NCBI GenBank assembly: GCA_017624675.1
Contig: JAGAMO010000002.1
Span: 1 to 64,000 of the forward strand
From: Clostridia bacterium
Lineage (GTDB): Bacteria; Bacillota; Clostridia; Oscillospirales; Acutalibacteraceae
DNA length: 64,000 nucleotides
Direction: 5' to 3'
The notes under the pieces were generated by a model. It did not search any database. It was given only the letters and a program-made list of their open reading frames with translations, and was not told where the DNA came from. Positions 52,246 to 60,794 of the stretch are shown here, in pieces; the first letter of the stretch is position 1, and every line of letters starts with the position of its first letter. The translations under genes were made by a program, and so were the position numbers.

Positions 52246-53418
52246 TCAATGTTTTTTTGTTCTGACCGAAAATGCCGTTGCGATTAACATTATAAGCGGG
52301 AAAACAGCGGTTACACCAAAGCCCATTTTAAGTCCTAAACTGTCTGCTACACTGCCAAGCACCCAAGGACCAAGCGCACAGCCTATATCTCCGCACATTG
52401 CAAAGGTGCCGTACATTACAGTTGAGCCGTCGGTAAATTCCACCGCTGACCTTGAATAAATTGCAGGCCAAAATATGCTGACAGACAAACCGCCAAGCGC
52501 ACAAAAGCCTAATGAAAGCGCTTCGTTTTTAGTTAAAGCCACTCCCAAATAACAAACCGTTGCAAACACGCTTAAAATAAGCATAGCCTTTTTAAAATCA
52601 AGTTTTTTGGCGTTTATACCGTAATAAACTCTACCTATTGCCATAAAAAGCGCAAAGGCGCAAGGTCCTGCCAAATCGCCCACAACTTTACTAACTCCTA
52701 ATCCTCTTTGAGCAAAGAGGGAAGCCCACTGCGCCATAGCAATTTCAGAAGCACCCGCGCACAGCATCATAAGCATAAATCCGCGGAATTTGGGGCGGCC
52801 AAAAAGTTCAAAAAAGGTTGCCATCTTTTGGTCGGGACGAGGTTCAATTATAGGCACCTTTAAAAAGGCAAAGGAATTAACAAGCGGAATTACCGCCCAA
52901 ATAAGCGGAATAAAACTCCAATTTTCTTTTCCAAAAACGCCAATCAGCAAGGTGGTTACAATAATTGTAGCGGCTTGTCCCCAACAGTAAAAAGAGTGAA
53001 GTATACACATACTGCCGCCTTGATTTTCGGTGGGTAAAATCTCCACCATCGGACTGAGTATTACCTCCATCAGTCCGCTGCCCGTTGCATATACCACCGC
53101 ACAAATAGCAATTGCGAGATATTTATCACTCATAATCTGCGGCAAAATACCCATCATAACAAGACCGATAAAGGTTATAAACTGTGATATAAACGCCGTT
53201 ATTCTATACCCGAAAGCCTTGGCAATTTTAGGTGTCAATAAATCTATTACCATTTGTGTTCCAAAGTTAATTACAATTAAAAATGCCAATTTCTCATAAT
53301 CTAAATTGTAATTATCCTGTAGTGCTACAAAAAGTATCGGCAAATAGTTATTAATAATTGCTTGAACAATGAACCCTACAAAGCAGACAAGCCTTGTTGG
53401 TGTGTATTTATTTTTCAT
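52246..53418 (-). CDS. MFS transporter
   Basis: About 390 aa, twelve predicted membrane helices. FIVQAIINNYLPILFVALQD at the first helix; central loop EPRPDQKMATFFELFGRPKFRG between helices 6 and 7. Start ATG 53418 is 8 bases after AAAGGA; an ATG at 53424 is closer. Substrate unknown; the FucP/GPH-like layout hints at a sugar or small polar solute. Overlaps the upstream HAD gene by a few bases. Confidence 0.85.
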   Translation of the reverse strand: MKNKYTPTRLVCFVGFIVQAIINNYLPILFVALQDNYNLDYEKLAFLIVINFGTQMVIDLLTPKIAKAFGYRITAFISQFITFIGLVMMGILPQIMSDKYLAIAICAVVYATGSGLMEVILSPMVEILPTENQGGSMCILHSFYCWGQAATIIVTTLLIGVFGKENWSFIPLIWAVIPLVNSFAFLKVPIIEPRPDQKMATFFELFGRPKFRGFMLMMLCAGASEIAMAQWASLFAQRGLGVSKVVGDLAGPCAFALFMAIGRVYYGINAKKLDFKKAMLILSVFATVCYLGVALTKNEALSLGFCALGGLSVSIFWPAIYSRSAVEFTDGSTVMYGTFAMCGDIGCALGPWVLGSVADSLGLKMGFGVTAVFPLIMLIATAFSVRTKKH

Positions 53419-54067
53419 TACCATTTTCCTTTAACAACCCCAAAATTTCATCGGGTTTTGATACTATGTAATCTGCGCCGTTTTGACGAAGCTCGTCTTC
53501 ATCTCTAAAACCCCAAAGAACGCCCACTGCAACACAACCTGCATTTTTGGCTACCGCCATATCCATTCCCGAATCGCCGATAAATAAGCATTCCTCAGGT
53601 TTCACACCTAACTCGTTTATAACTTCAAGAGTGAGTGTGGGGTCGGGCTTTGTGGGGTAACCCTCTCTCTTACCGCAAACAATACTGAATCTGTCGCCCA
53701 AAAGTTTTTCGGTTACAACCGTAGCCATTTCCTGAACCTTATTTGAAATTACAGCCGTTTTGTATTCAGATAAAGAGTCAAGCAAATCAATAATTCCATC
53801 ATAAGCAACAGTTTTATCAACAAAATGCTCTCTGTAATGTGCCATAAAAATTTCCAGTGTGGTTTTTATGGTTTCACTGTCCCTCTTATTCTCGGGGAGT
53901 GCCCGCTCAATAAGCTTTGGCATACCGTCCCCCACAAAGTACTTAAACTTCTCGGTTTCGTGGGTAGGATAACCCATTTTTTCGAGAGCAAAGTTAGTAC
54001 TAAAACTCAAATCAAAAAGCGAATTCACCAAAGTTCCGTCTAAATCAAATAATACTGCCTTAATCAT
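53408..54067 (-). CDS. HAD phosphatase, phosphoglycolate phosphatase-like
   Basis: 219 aa. HAD motifs: FDLDGTLVNS (nucleophile Asp), TAVISNKVQ, Lys in GYPTKPDPTLTLEV, and FIGDSGMDMAVAKNAG. The cap region resembles Gph. Probable small phosphate-ester phosphatase or phosphoglycolate repair; substrate not certain. Co-transcribed with the MFS gene. Confidence 0.9.
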   Translation of the reverse strand: MIKAVLFDLDGTLVNSLFDLSFSTNFALEKMGYPTHETEKFKYFVGDGMPKLIERALPENKRDSETIKTTLEIFMAHYREHFVDKTVAYDGIIDLLDSLSEYKTAVISNKVQEMATVVTEKLLGDRFSIVCGKREGYPTKPDPTLTLEVINELGVKPEECLFIGDSGMDMAVAKNAGCVAVGVLWGFRDEDELRQNGADYIVSKPDEILGLLKENGNEK

Positions 54068-54092
54068 TTTAACTGTCCTTTACTAACAAAAA

Positions 54093-54114
54093 TCCCCCAG
54101 CCAAAGCTGAGGGT
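54093..54114 (-). terminator. Terminator after rpmB
   Basis: Minus strand: 8-bp stem CCCTCAGC/GCTGGGGG (one T-G pair), then ATTTTTG. Confidence 0.8.
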
Positions 54115-54130
54115 CATTTTGCAAGAAATA

Positions 54131-54319
54131 TTAGATAGCTCTGGTAACCTTACCCGAACGTAAACAACGGGTGCAAACATTGATACGGCGGGGCGAACCG
54201 TTTACGATTGCCTTAACCTTCTTAACGTTTGGCTTCCAAGTTCTGTTACTACGTCTGTGTGAGTGAGAAACCTTAATACCGAAAGCAATTTCTTTGTTGC
54301 AGATATCACATTTAGCCAT
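54131..54319 (-). CDS. rpmB: 50S ribosomal protein L28
   Basis: 62 aa from ATG 54319 behind AAGGAGG; the longer frame upstream is not coding. MAKCDICNKEIAFG and VCTRCLRSGKV give two CxxC pairs, the zinc-binding form of L28. KVSHSHRRSNRTWKPNVKKV is the conserved RNA-binding block. Monocistronic. Confidence 0.97.
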   Translation of the reverse strand: MAKCDICNKEIAFGIKVSHSHRRSNRTWKPNVKKVKAIVNGSPRRINVCTRCLRSGKVTRAI

Positions 54320-54386
54320 GGTCTGCACCTCCTTTTGTTTTGCGTACCTCACAGGTTTATACCCCGTTAGCCGCATAGCAAAAACT

Positions 54387-54415
54387 ATATTACCATAAAC
54401 AATATGAAAAATCAA
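54387..54415 (-). promoter_or_regulatory. Promoter for rpmB
   Basis: Minus strand: TTGATT (54415-54410), 17 bases, TAATAT (54392-54387); about 60-base leader with a small GGTTTA/TACCCC-type hairpin. Confidence 0.7.
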
Positions 54416-54431
54416 GTGTTTTTTTAAAAAA

Positions 54432-55415
54432 TTAATGTTCGCTTCTTCCGGGACGCCCCATAAGGTCTGAGAGCGCCTGTTTAATATCCTTACCCTCATA
54501 CAAAACAGCGTAACATTCGCTAATAATTGGAAGCTCTATGCCATATTTTAAGGAGAGTTTATGAGCCATTTCGGCAGCATAATAACCCTCAACAGTTCCA
54601 ACCTGTTCAAGCGCATCTTTAACCGAAACACCCTGACCTAGTTTCTTGCCAAAGCGATTGTTACGGCTGTGGTCAGACATACAGGTAACGATTAGGTCGC
54701 CAATACCGGTAAGTCCTGTAAATGTGTAACCCTTAGCACCCATACAAACACCTAGTCTTGCCATTTCTGCCATACCTCTGGTTATCAGCGCCGCTCTTGT
54801 ATTGTCTCCAAGACCTAAACCACCACAAATACCCGCAGCAATAGCGATAATATTCTTCAAAGCGCCGCCAAGTTCTGCGCCGATAATATCACCCGATGTG
54901 TAAATCTTAAGATATTTGCTTTTCATTATTCCCTGAACAACCTGAGCCGCCGCCAAAGAGTTGGAAGCCGCAACTATAGAGGTTGGCATTTTTCTTGCAA
55001 CCTCCTCTGCATGAGAAGGTCCTGTTAATGCAACAACGGGACTTTCTGGTAATTCTTCTGAAACCACCTCAGAAAGTCTTTTAAGACTTTCCTTTTCAAA
55101 TCCCTTTGAAACATTAACAATAATGCCAAAGTTTTTATATTGTTTGAGTTGCTGTGCAACAGAGCGAACGGCAGTTGAGGGAACGGCAATAATTGTTATT
55201 GTATCACCCTCAACAACCGATAAGTCAGATGTTATTTCTATATCTTCAGGAATAAAAATACCTTTAAGAAGTTTCTCATTGGTACGCTTTGTTTTAAGCA
55301 TTTCAACTTCATTTTCAAAAGGAGACCACAAGGTAACCTTGCAGCCGTTATTATAGGCGCAAAGAGCTAAAGCCATGCCCCAGCCACCTGAGCCTAAAAC
55401 GCTTACCTTAACCAT
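54432..55415 (-). CDS. gpsA: NAD(P)H glycerol-3-phosphate dehydrogenase
   Basis: 327 aa from ATG 55415 after GGAGGAAGGA. Rossmann motif VLGSGGWGMALA, NVSKGFEKE, ALTGPSHAEEV, GGALKNIIAIAAGI with the catalytic Lys, and RNNRFGKKLGQG. Supplies sn-glycerol 3-phosphate for the acyltransferase encoded just upstream (plsY), with an 8-base overlap. Confidence 0.96.
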   Translation of the reverse strand: MVKVSVLGSGGWGMALALCAYNNGCKVTLWSPFENEVEMLKTKRTNEKLLKGIFIPEDIEITSDLSVVEGDTITIIAVPSTAVRSVAQQLKQYKNFGIIVNVSKGFEKESLKRLSEVVSEELPESPVVALTGPSHAEEVARKMPTSIVAASNSLAAAQVVQGIMKSKYLKIYTSGDIIGAELGGALKNIIAIAAGICGGLGLGDNTRAALITRGMAEMARLGVCMGAKGYTFTGLTGIGDLIVTCMSDHSRNNRFGKKLGQGVSVKDALEQVGTVEGYYAAEMAHKLSLKYGIELPIISECYAVLYEGKDIKQALSDLMGRPGRSEH

Positions 55416-56049
55416 TTTGTTTATTCCTTCCTCCAACTTTATTTTCTGTGCCGTTTAACAATCTTTTAATATTTTCTCCGTGTTTGATAAAGACTATCAA
55501 TCCCATTGCAACCGACAAAATCAGTTGCGGAAGTATGGGCGCCGCGGTTAGTCTGAAAATTAAGGAACAAACCACCACAACCACAGTAGCTGTCAAAGAG
55601 GCTAATGAAACATATTTTGTAGAAAGTGTAACAAGGGCAAATACTGCAAGTCCCAAAGCAATGGCCACAGGCGAACAAACGGCAAAAATGCCAACGCTTG
55701 TGGCAACGCCTTTGCCACCTTTAAACTTAAAGAACACAGGGAAAACGTGACCCAACATACAGGCAAGTCCACAAATATAAGCCCCTATTATTCCCCACTC
55801 ATCAGCCTTGGTTTCACTTATCATTTCGAAAACTGTTTTACCTATATAACAAGCGGCAAAGCCCTTTAAAGCGTCACACAGAAAGGTGAGCGCACCGGGA
55901 AGAAAACCCGCGCTTCGCATAACATTGGTGGTCCCTGCGTTTCCGCTTCCTACCTCTCTAACATCCCTTTTCATAAACGCTTTGCTGAATATAACAGCAA
56001 AATTTATACTTCCTAATAAATAAGCTAAAATTACAACAGCAATAGACAC
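55408..56049 (-). CDS. plsY: Acyl-phosphate:glycerol-3-phosphate acyltransferase
   Basis: 213 aa with about five membrane helices. Motifs: YLLGSINFAVI, GSGNAGTTNVMRSAGF, and GHVFPVFFKFKGGKGVAT. First acylation of phospholipid synthesis from acyl phosphate. GTG start 56049, 8 bases from GGGGAG, sharing one base with the der stop. Works directly with GpsA. Confidence 0.95.
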   Translation of the reverse strand: MSIAVVILAYLLGSINFAVIFSKAFMKRDVREVGSGNAGTTNVMRSAGFLPGALTFLCDALKGFAACYIGKTVFEMISETKADEWGIIGAYICGLACMLGHVFPVFFKFKGGKGVATSVGIFAVCSPVAIALGLAVFALVTLSTKYVSLASLTATVVVVVCSLIFRLTAAPILPQLILSVAMGLIVFIKHGENIKRLLNGTENKVGGRNKQNG

Positions 56050-57380
56050 TATTTGTCTCCCCTTTCGCGAATAACAAATCTCACGGGTGTACCCTCAAGA
56101 CCAAAGGTCGAGCGAATTTGATTTTCCAAATAACGCTGATATGAAAAATGGAACAGTTCTGCTTTATTGCAGAAACAAACAAATGTGGGGGGCTTGGTAG
56201 AAGCCTGAGTCATATAGTAAATCTTGAGTCTCTTACCCTTATCTGTGGGAGGCTGAACACGGGCAGTAGCATCTGCTAAAATATCATTTAGCATACCTGT
56301 AGAAATACGCATTGTGTTCTGCTCGTTAACATATTTAATAAGTTCAAAAAGTCTGTCAACCCTCTGACCTGTTTTTGCCGAAATAAATACAATGGGTGCA
56401 TAAGGCATAAAGGAAAAATCTACCATCAATTTCTTGCGGTACGCATCCATAGTGGTACCGTCTTTATCAACAGCGTCCCACTTATTAACAGCTATAATAC
56501 AAGCCTTTCCCTCTTCCAATGCCAAACCTGCAACCTTGGAATCCTGCTCGGTAAAACCGTCAACACCGTCTATCATAATAACGCAAACATCAGCTCTATC
56601 GATAGCCATTTTAGCTCTAAGCACACTGTATTTTTCTATATTATCTTCAACCTTAGATTTGCGTCGCAAACCTGCGGTATCAATAAAGTTATAGTTAATG
56701 CCGTTTTTGGTAACCTTTGTATCAATAGCATCACGGGTTGTTCCCGCAATATTGGAAACAATTGAACGCTCCTCGCCCGAGATGAAGTTTATAAGGGAGG
56801 ATTTACCGGCATTCGGTTTTCCGATTACCGCAACATTGATTATATCTTCATCGTCTTCCTCGAACTCAGCATCGTCAATATGAGACATAACCGCATCCAA
56901 TAGGTCGCCTGTGCCGTGACCGTGAACCGAAGACACTGCAATAGGGTCGCCGAGTCCTAAATTATAAAACTCGTAAAACTCCATTGGAGTTTCGCCTATT
57001 CTATCACACTTATTAACACAAAGAACAATGGGTTTGCCGCTTTTTTGAAGCATTGCGGCAACATCCATATCGGCGGCAGTAACACCCGACTTTAAATCGG
57101 TTACAAAAATTATAACCGAAGCCGTATCAATAGCCAATTTTGCCTGATTTCTCATACTGCTTAAAATTATATCATCGGTTTTAGGCTCAATACCGCCTGT
57201 ATCTATAAGCATAAGGCTTTTGCCCTGCCACTCAGCGTCGCCATAAATACGGTCGCGAGTAACACCGGGAGTATCGTCTACTATTGAAAGTCTTTTACCG
57301 ATTATTTTGTTAAAAAGTGTGGATTTTCCCACATTAGGTCTGCCAACAACAGCAACTATCGGTTTTGCCATTTCACTCAT
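56049..57380 (-). CDS. der: Ribosome assembly GTPase Der (EngA)
   Basis: 443 aa. Two GTPase domains in tandem, each with its own P-loop: GRPNVGKSTLFNK (about 13-25) and GKPNAGKSSLINF (about 188-200), DTGG/DTAG switch II, NKCD and NKWD base motifs, then a KH-like C-terminus (QASTKPPTFVCFCN). Matures the 50S subunit. Overlaps DUF512 by 8 bases. Confidence 0.97.
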   Translation of the reverse strand: MSEMAKPIVAVVGRPNVGKSTLFNKIIGKRLSIVDDTPGVTRDRIYGDAEWQGKSLMLIDTGGIEPKTDDIILSSMRNQAKLAIDTASVIIFVTDLKSGVTAADMDVAAMLQKSGKPIVLCVNKCDRIGETPMEFYEFYNLGLGDPIAVSSVHGHGTGDLLDAVMSHIDDAEFEEDDEDIINVAVIGKPNAGKSSLINFISGEERSIVSNIAGTTRDAIDTKVTKNGINYNFIDTAGLRRKSKVEDNIEKYSVLRAKMAIDRADVCVIMIDGVDGFTEQDSKVAGLALEEGKACIIAVNKWDAVDKDGTTMDAYRKKLMVDFSFMPYAPIVFISAKTGQRVDRLFELIKYVNEQNTMRISTGMLNDILADATARVQPPTDKGKRLKIYYMTQASTKPPTFVCFCNKAELFHFSYQRYLENQIRSTFGLEGTPVRFVIRERGDK

Positions 57381-58683
57381 TTACTCCTAAAATTTTATCT
57401 AACATTACAAACCCGTCGTTATCAACAGGTGTTATTTTCACATTAAGTTTAAAGGATAGTTCTTCCAAAGTAACACTATCAAGGAACATATCTCCCCCAT
57501 CGCGAAGCATAACCGACGGAATAAGCAGTTCCTCGCCAAGTTCTGTTCCCTTTAACTGATTTTCAATATCGGTAGCAGTTATAAGTCCCGCAACGGTAAT
57601 TTCGCCGCCGAAGAAATCGTTTTTAACAGCTACCACCCTACACTCCAAATTATCCCATTTTTTTGATATTTTGTCAACTATAGACTTAATAAAAGGATAA
57701 GCCGCTTCGCCTGTTGCCATAGTGATTTTACGCTTGGTTTCTAATCTATAATCACATAAATCTATAGCCTCGTCGGTCTCCTTTAACAACAAAGGCACCA
57801 ATCCAACGCCGTTTTCAAGCTGCAAAAACTCCTCATAATAATCGGCGCCTTTTAGCGGTCTTTCCGATAAAATATAAAATTCGTCAGCCGCAAAAACACG
57901 ACGCTCACCGTATTTATCAAGGGTCAAATCGCTGTATTTTTCTAAAATATCAACCGTTTTACCCGCTCTTTCCTTATCAAAAGGAGAAATCTCACACAAA
58001 CCCTCGCGGTATCTTGTAAGTCCAACGGGAACAGCGGCAATACACTCAACATTCTCTAGTGCGGTTAAATCTTTAAGGCTTCTTTCAAGCTCTTCGCCGT
58101 CATTGTAATCTGGTACTAAAACGAGCTGACAGTTAAGTTTTATACCCGCCTCGTTAAAGCGGTGTATTATATCCAAAACCTTACCCGCATTTTTGTTATT
58201 CATCATCTTAACGCGAAGCTCTGGATTTGTTGTGTGCACCGAAATATTTATAGGGCTTATGTGCATTTTTATAATACGCTCAACCTCATGCTCGGTAATA
58301 TTTGTAAGGGTAATATAATTTCCGAAAAGGAAGGACAAACGGGAGTCATCATCCTTAAAATAAAGGCTTTCCCTTAGTCCCTTCGGCAACTGGTCTATAA
58401 AACAAAAAATGCACTTATTACGGCAGGAGTGCTTTTTATCCATTAAATAGGTTTCAAACTCGAGTCCTAACTCGTCATATTCCTTTTTCTTTACCTTTTT
58501 AGAAATCGTTTTGCCCTTGGAATTTATAAATTCAAGGGTTAACTTTTCGCTGTTTTGATAAAAACGGTAGTCAAGCACATCCATTATACTGTTTCCGCTG
58601 ATACTAACGAGAGTATCACCCTCGCGCACACCTGTCTTATAAGCAGGACTTCCCTTAATTACAGATTTTACCGTTACCGACAT
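57373..58683 (-). CDS. DUF512 protein: PDZ plus radical-SAM-like
   Basis: 436 aa. N-terminal PDZ-like domain (KGSPAYKTGVREGDTLVSI), then a cysteine motif CRNKCIFCFIDQLPKGLR (C-x3-C-x2-C) at about 85-95 like a radical SAM cluster, and a DUF512 C-terminal domain (AADEFYILSERPLKGADYYE). Function unknown; a near-constant neighbour of der in clostridia, which suggests ribosome or RNA modification. Confidence 0.88.
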   Translation of the reverse strand: MSVTVKSVIKGSPAYKTGVREGDTLVSISGNSIMDVLDYRFYQNSEKLTLEFINSKGKTISKKVKKKEYDELGLEFETYLMDKKHSCRNKCIFCFIDQLPKGLRESLYFKDDDSRLSFLFGNYITLTNITEHEVERIIKMHISPINISVHTTNPELRVKMMNNKNAGKVLDIIHRFNEAGIKLNCQLVLVPDYNDGEELERSLKDLTALENVECIAAVPVGLTRYREGLCEISPFDKERAGKTVDILEKYSDLTLDKYGERRVFAADEFYILSERPLKGADYYEEFLQLENGVGLVPLLLKETDEAIDLCDYRLETKRKITMATGEAAYPFIKSIVDKISKKWDNLECRVVAVKNDFFGGEITVAGLITATDIENQLKGTELGEELLIPSVMLRDGGDMFLDSVTLEELSFKLNVKITPVDNDGFVMLDKILGVNE

Positions 58684-58706
58684 TATATCACCTCACATAT
58701 AAAAAA

Positions 58707-58737
58707 TCAGAGGGGGAATTTGACCTTCCTCCTCTGA
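58707..58737 (-). terminator. Terminator after rpmF
   Basis: Minus strand: 12-position stem TCAGAGGAGGAA/TTCCCCCTCTGA with one G-C shift region, followed by TTTTTTATA. Confidence 0.8.
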
Positions 58738-58754
58738 CCCTAATTTAATAAATC

Positions 58755-58934
58755 TTATTCGCCAACCTCAATAACTGTACGGCCGTTGTAGGTTCCGCAG
58801 GTGGGACAAATTCTGTGGGGACGCTTGTAAGCACCGCACTCGCACTTAACTAATGTAGGAGCGGTGAGCTTCCATAAATTGTTTCTTCTCTTATCTCTTC
58901 TAGCTTTAGAAGTCTTTCTCTTTGGTACTGCCAT
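58755..58934 (-). CDS. rpmF: 50S ribosomal protein L32
   Basis: 59 aa from ATG 58934 after [26 protein letters not shown] and the zinc pattern [18 protein letters not shown]. Follows yceD by about 30 bases, the usual yceD-rpmF pair. Confidence 0.97.
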   Translation of the reverse strand: MAVPKRKTSKARRDKRRNNLWKLTAPTLVKCECGAYKRPHRICPTCGTYNGRTVIEVGE

Positions 58935-58964
58935 TATTGGCACCTCCTTAAAGTATAATACAAT

Positions 58965-59462
58965 TTAATTATCAAGTAATTCAGCCAGGGCAGCCAAGCG
59001 GGGGTCTATTTCCTTTTTAACGCACCCACATTCGCCCTCATTAAGGTTTTTGCCGCATTTATAGCATATTCCCTTACAGTTTTCATCGCACAAATGCTTC
59101 ATAGGAAGATTTGTAACGGTTTCCGTATACAACAACTCGTCCAAGTCAAGCTTCATATTCGGAACTGTAATAATGGTGTCACTGTCCTCACCCTCTATCG
59201 AGGTTGCAAGGGACTTTGAAACCTTCAAGGTATGCGTTCTGGCGGTTCGGGTACCGCAGCGGTCACAAGAAGCGTCAAACTCAAAAATGATATCGGCTTC
59301 TAACCTTACAAGACTTGCTTTGTTTGTGATTTCTCCCACGATTTCAACGGGCTTTTTGAGCGGATATTCACCCATGTAATCAATGCTCGATAAATCCAAA
59401 GCATACTTTAAAGGCAAAGCAGAATTATCAGTAACAAATATATGTTTTAAATCAATAATCAT
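58965..59462 (-). CDS. DUF177/YceD family protein
   Basis: 165 aa. FDASCDRCGTRTARTH holds CxxC, later CDENCKGICYKCGKNLNEGECGC adds a cysteine cluster, the DUF177 signature. Associated with large-subunit rRNA accumulation and always near rpmF. Own consensus promoter. Confidence 0.92.
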   Translation of the reverse strand: MIIDLKHIFVTDNSALPLKYALDLSSIDYMGEYPLKKPVEIVGEITNKASLVRLEADIIFEFDASCDRCGTRTARTHTLKVSKSLATSIEGEDSDTIITVPNMKLDLDELLYTETVTNLPMKHLCDENCKGICYKCGKNLNEGECGCVKKEIDPRLAALAELLDN

Positions 59463-59490
59463 ACTTCCACCTCTAATGTCACAAATGATA

Positions 59491-59519
59491 TTATATCTAT
59501 TGCCACCTTGTTTGTCAAG
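59491..59519 (-). promoter_or_regulatory. Promoter for yceD-rpmF
   Basis: Minus strand: TTGACA (59519-59514), 17 bases, TATAAT (59496-59491), full consensus. Confidence 0.9.
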
Positions 59520-59547
59520 GTTTTTTCTTACAATTTATCTATTAAAA

Positions 59548-59877
59548 TTATTGCCCCAAATATTTAATTTTCACAAATTTTGCATAGTCTTTTACTTCTT
59601 GCCACATTTGGTCTGTAACAACTGTGCCCTCGCCGAAAAGAAGTGCCTTTAAAGCCTCCTCATTTGCCGCCTCTAAAGGAGAGCCGCAAAGATATCCCAC
59701 GCTTACTGAAAAATAATCGGCAATTTTGCAAAGTGTGTCGGCAGATAAGCTTTTGATTCTCCCCTTTTTATAATCGGTAAGGGTTGAACGTGGAATTTTA
59801 CATTCCTTACAAAGGGTGGTTACATTTATCCCCTTTTTAATGCAAAGTTCCTCAATTAAATCGTAAACAAATACCAT
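59548..59877 (-). CDS. XRE family helix-turn-helix repressor
   Basis: 109 aa from ATG 59877 behind AAAGGAGA; a longer open frame upstream crosses the operators and is not coding. HTH: VTTLCKECKIPRSTLTDYKKGR (about 19-40), then SLSADTLCKIADYFSVSVGYL; short C-terminal tail. No LexA/CI-type peptidase or ligand domain. Resembles phage-type immunity repressors. It faces the two-gene operon at 60025 across four matching operators, so autoregulation and control of that operon are likely. Confidence 0.9.
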   Translation of the reverse strand: MVFVYDLIEELCIKKGINVTTLCKECKIPRSTLTDYKKGRIKSLSADTLCKIADYFSVSVGYLCGSPLEAANEEALKALLFGEGTVVTDQMWQEVKDYAKFVKIKYLGQ

Positions 59878-59891
59878 AATCTTCTCCTTTT

Positions 59892-60005
59892 TACGAAATT
59901 TAGTAATTTCGTCCTTGACAAATACGAATTTCAGTATTATAATCTGCATTAATACGAAATTTCGTAATTTTTAGTTATTATAATACATTATTTCGTAATT
60001 GTCAA
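59892..60005. promoter_or_regulatory. Face-to-face promoters with four phased operators
   Basis: Plus promoter: TTGACA (59915-59920), 17 bases, TATAAT (59938-59943). Minus promoter: TTGACA (60005-60000), 17 bases, TATAAT (59982-59977). They point at each other with start points at about 59950 and 59970. Operators of the type TACGAAATTTCGTA: O1 59892-59905 (13/14), O2 59923-59936 (inside the plus spacer, degenerate), O3 59953-59966 (perfect, between the start points), O4 59984-59997 (inside the minus spacer, 11/14). Starts are 31, 30 and 31 bases apart, three helical turns. Confidence 0.85.
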
Positions 60006-60024
60006 GCAAAGGAGCTTTATAAAT

Positions 60025-60438
60025 TTGTATTACTGTAAAAACTGTGGAAAGGAATTTGAAAAACCCGAAAAAACCTATGAGACACATCATTTAAGTAATC
60101 CCCCCTTTGAATTGCTTTATGTTTGCCCCACCTGTAAAAGTTCTAACTTTTACGAAAAAAACTCTACCCACTGCAGATGTTGCGGAAGCCGACTGCCAAG
60201 CGGTGTTAGTGAATACTGCAGTCCCTCTTGCAAAATTAAGGGAGAAAGAATGTGGAGGCGTGAGCTTAAAAAACGGCAGTCAGACCTTAAAGACCCGTTA
60301 AATATGATTGTAAAGGAATGTGCTATTTATAATAATTCTCACGGCACACGCTACAGCTACGGTCAGTATGTGGCATTAATCAGACCAAAGCTTTTGAAGG
60401 AGGGCAAAAAATGCGCCAAAAGAAAAAAGAATACCTAA
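60025..60438 (+). CDS. Zinc-ribbon protein in XRE-controlled operon
   Basis: 137 aa from TTG 60025, 11 bases after GGAG. Four Cys pairs: CKNC, CPTC, CRCC and CSPSC in the first 80 residues, likely two zinc ribbons. Basic middle (MWRRELKKRQSDLKD) and a C-terminal block KECAIYNNSHGTRYSYGQYVAL that I have seen in phage-related clostridial proteins. Function unknown; nucleic acid binding is plausible. Overlaps the next gene by 28 bases. Confidence 0.75.
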   Translation: MYYCKNCGKEFEKPEKTYETHHLSNPPFELLYVCPTCKSSNFYEKNSTHCRCCGSRLPSGVSEYCSPSCKIKGERMWRRELKKRQSDLKDPLNMIVKECAIYNNSHGTRYSYGQYVALIRPKLLKEGKKCAKRKKNT

Positions 60439-60722
60439 GCAGTTATCTTCTGCAAGAAACCAAAATAAACAGACTCAAGAAAATGGCGGATTTAAACCCC
60501 GAACTAGAGCCTCAGTACAGCAAAGCCTTAAACGAGGCATTGCTCTTAAGAATAAAAATAGAGCGACAAATATCGGAGGTCGACTCAGGGATTTTAAGTG
60601 AGGTTTTGTATCAAAAATACATATTCGGCAAAACCCTTGAAGATATCAGTGCTATTTTGAACTACAGCACACGCCATATAGAGCGTTTACATATCAAAGC
60701 GTTAGACCTTTTCAAAATGTAA
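60411..60722 (+). CDS. Sigma-70 region 4-like / DUF1492-like protein
   Basis: 103 aa. Charged N-terminal helical part, then a C-terminal helix-turn-helix: VLYQKYIFGKTLEDISAILN and STRHIERLHIKALDLF, like sigma region 4 or phage ArpU/DUF1492 activators. No sigma region 2, so not a full sigma factor. Second gene of the XRE-controlled operon. Confidence 0.8.
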   Translation: MRQKKKEYLSSYLLQETKINRLKKMADLNPELEPQYSKALNEALLLRIKIERQISEVDSGILSEVLYQKYIFGKTLEDISAILNYSTRHIERLHIKALDLFKM

Positions 60723-60733
60723 CTTTTTGCCTC

Positions 60734-60782
60734 TTTACATTTAAGAAGTTAAAGAGTAAAATAAAAATAGAACAAGTGTTTG
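60734..60782 (+). promoter_or_regulatory. dinB promoter with LexA (SOS) box
   Basis: TTTACA (60734-60739), 17 bases, TAAAAT (60757-60762). AGAACAAGTGTTTG at 60769-60782 matches the Gram-positive SOS box CGAACRNRYGTTYG at 13 of 14 positions and lies at the expected start point, just before the ribosome site. Confidence 0.8.
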
Positions 60783-60794
60783 AGGAGGGTTCGT

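Noticed and set aside
54320..54499. 60-residue N-terminal extension of L28
   Set aside because: It crosses the promoter and ribosome site; L28 begins at MAKCDICNK.
59548..60722. Complete prophage
   Set aside because: Only a repressor and two small regulators are present; no integrase, structural or lysis genes, and flanks are housekeeping genes.
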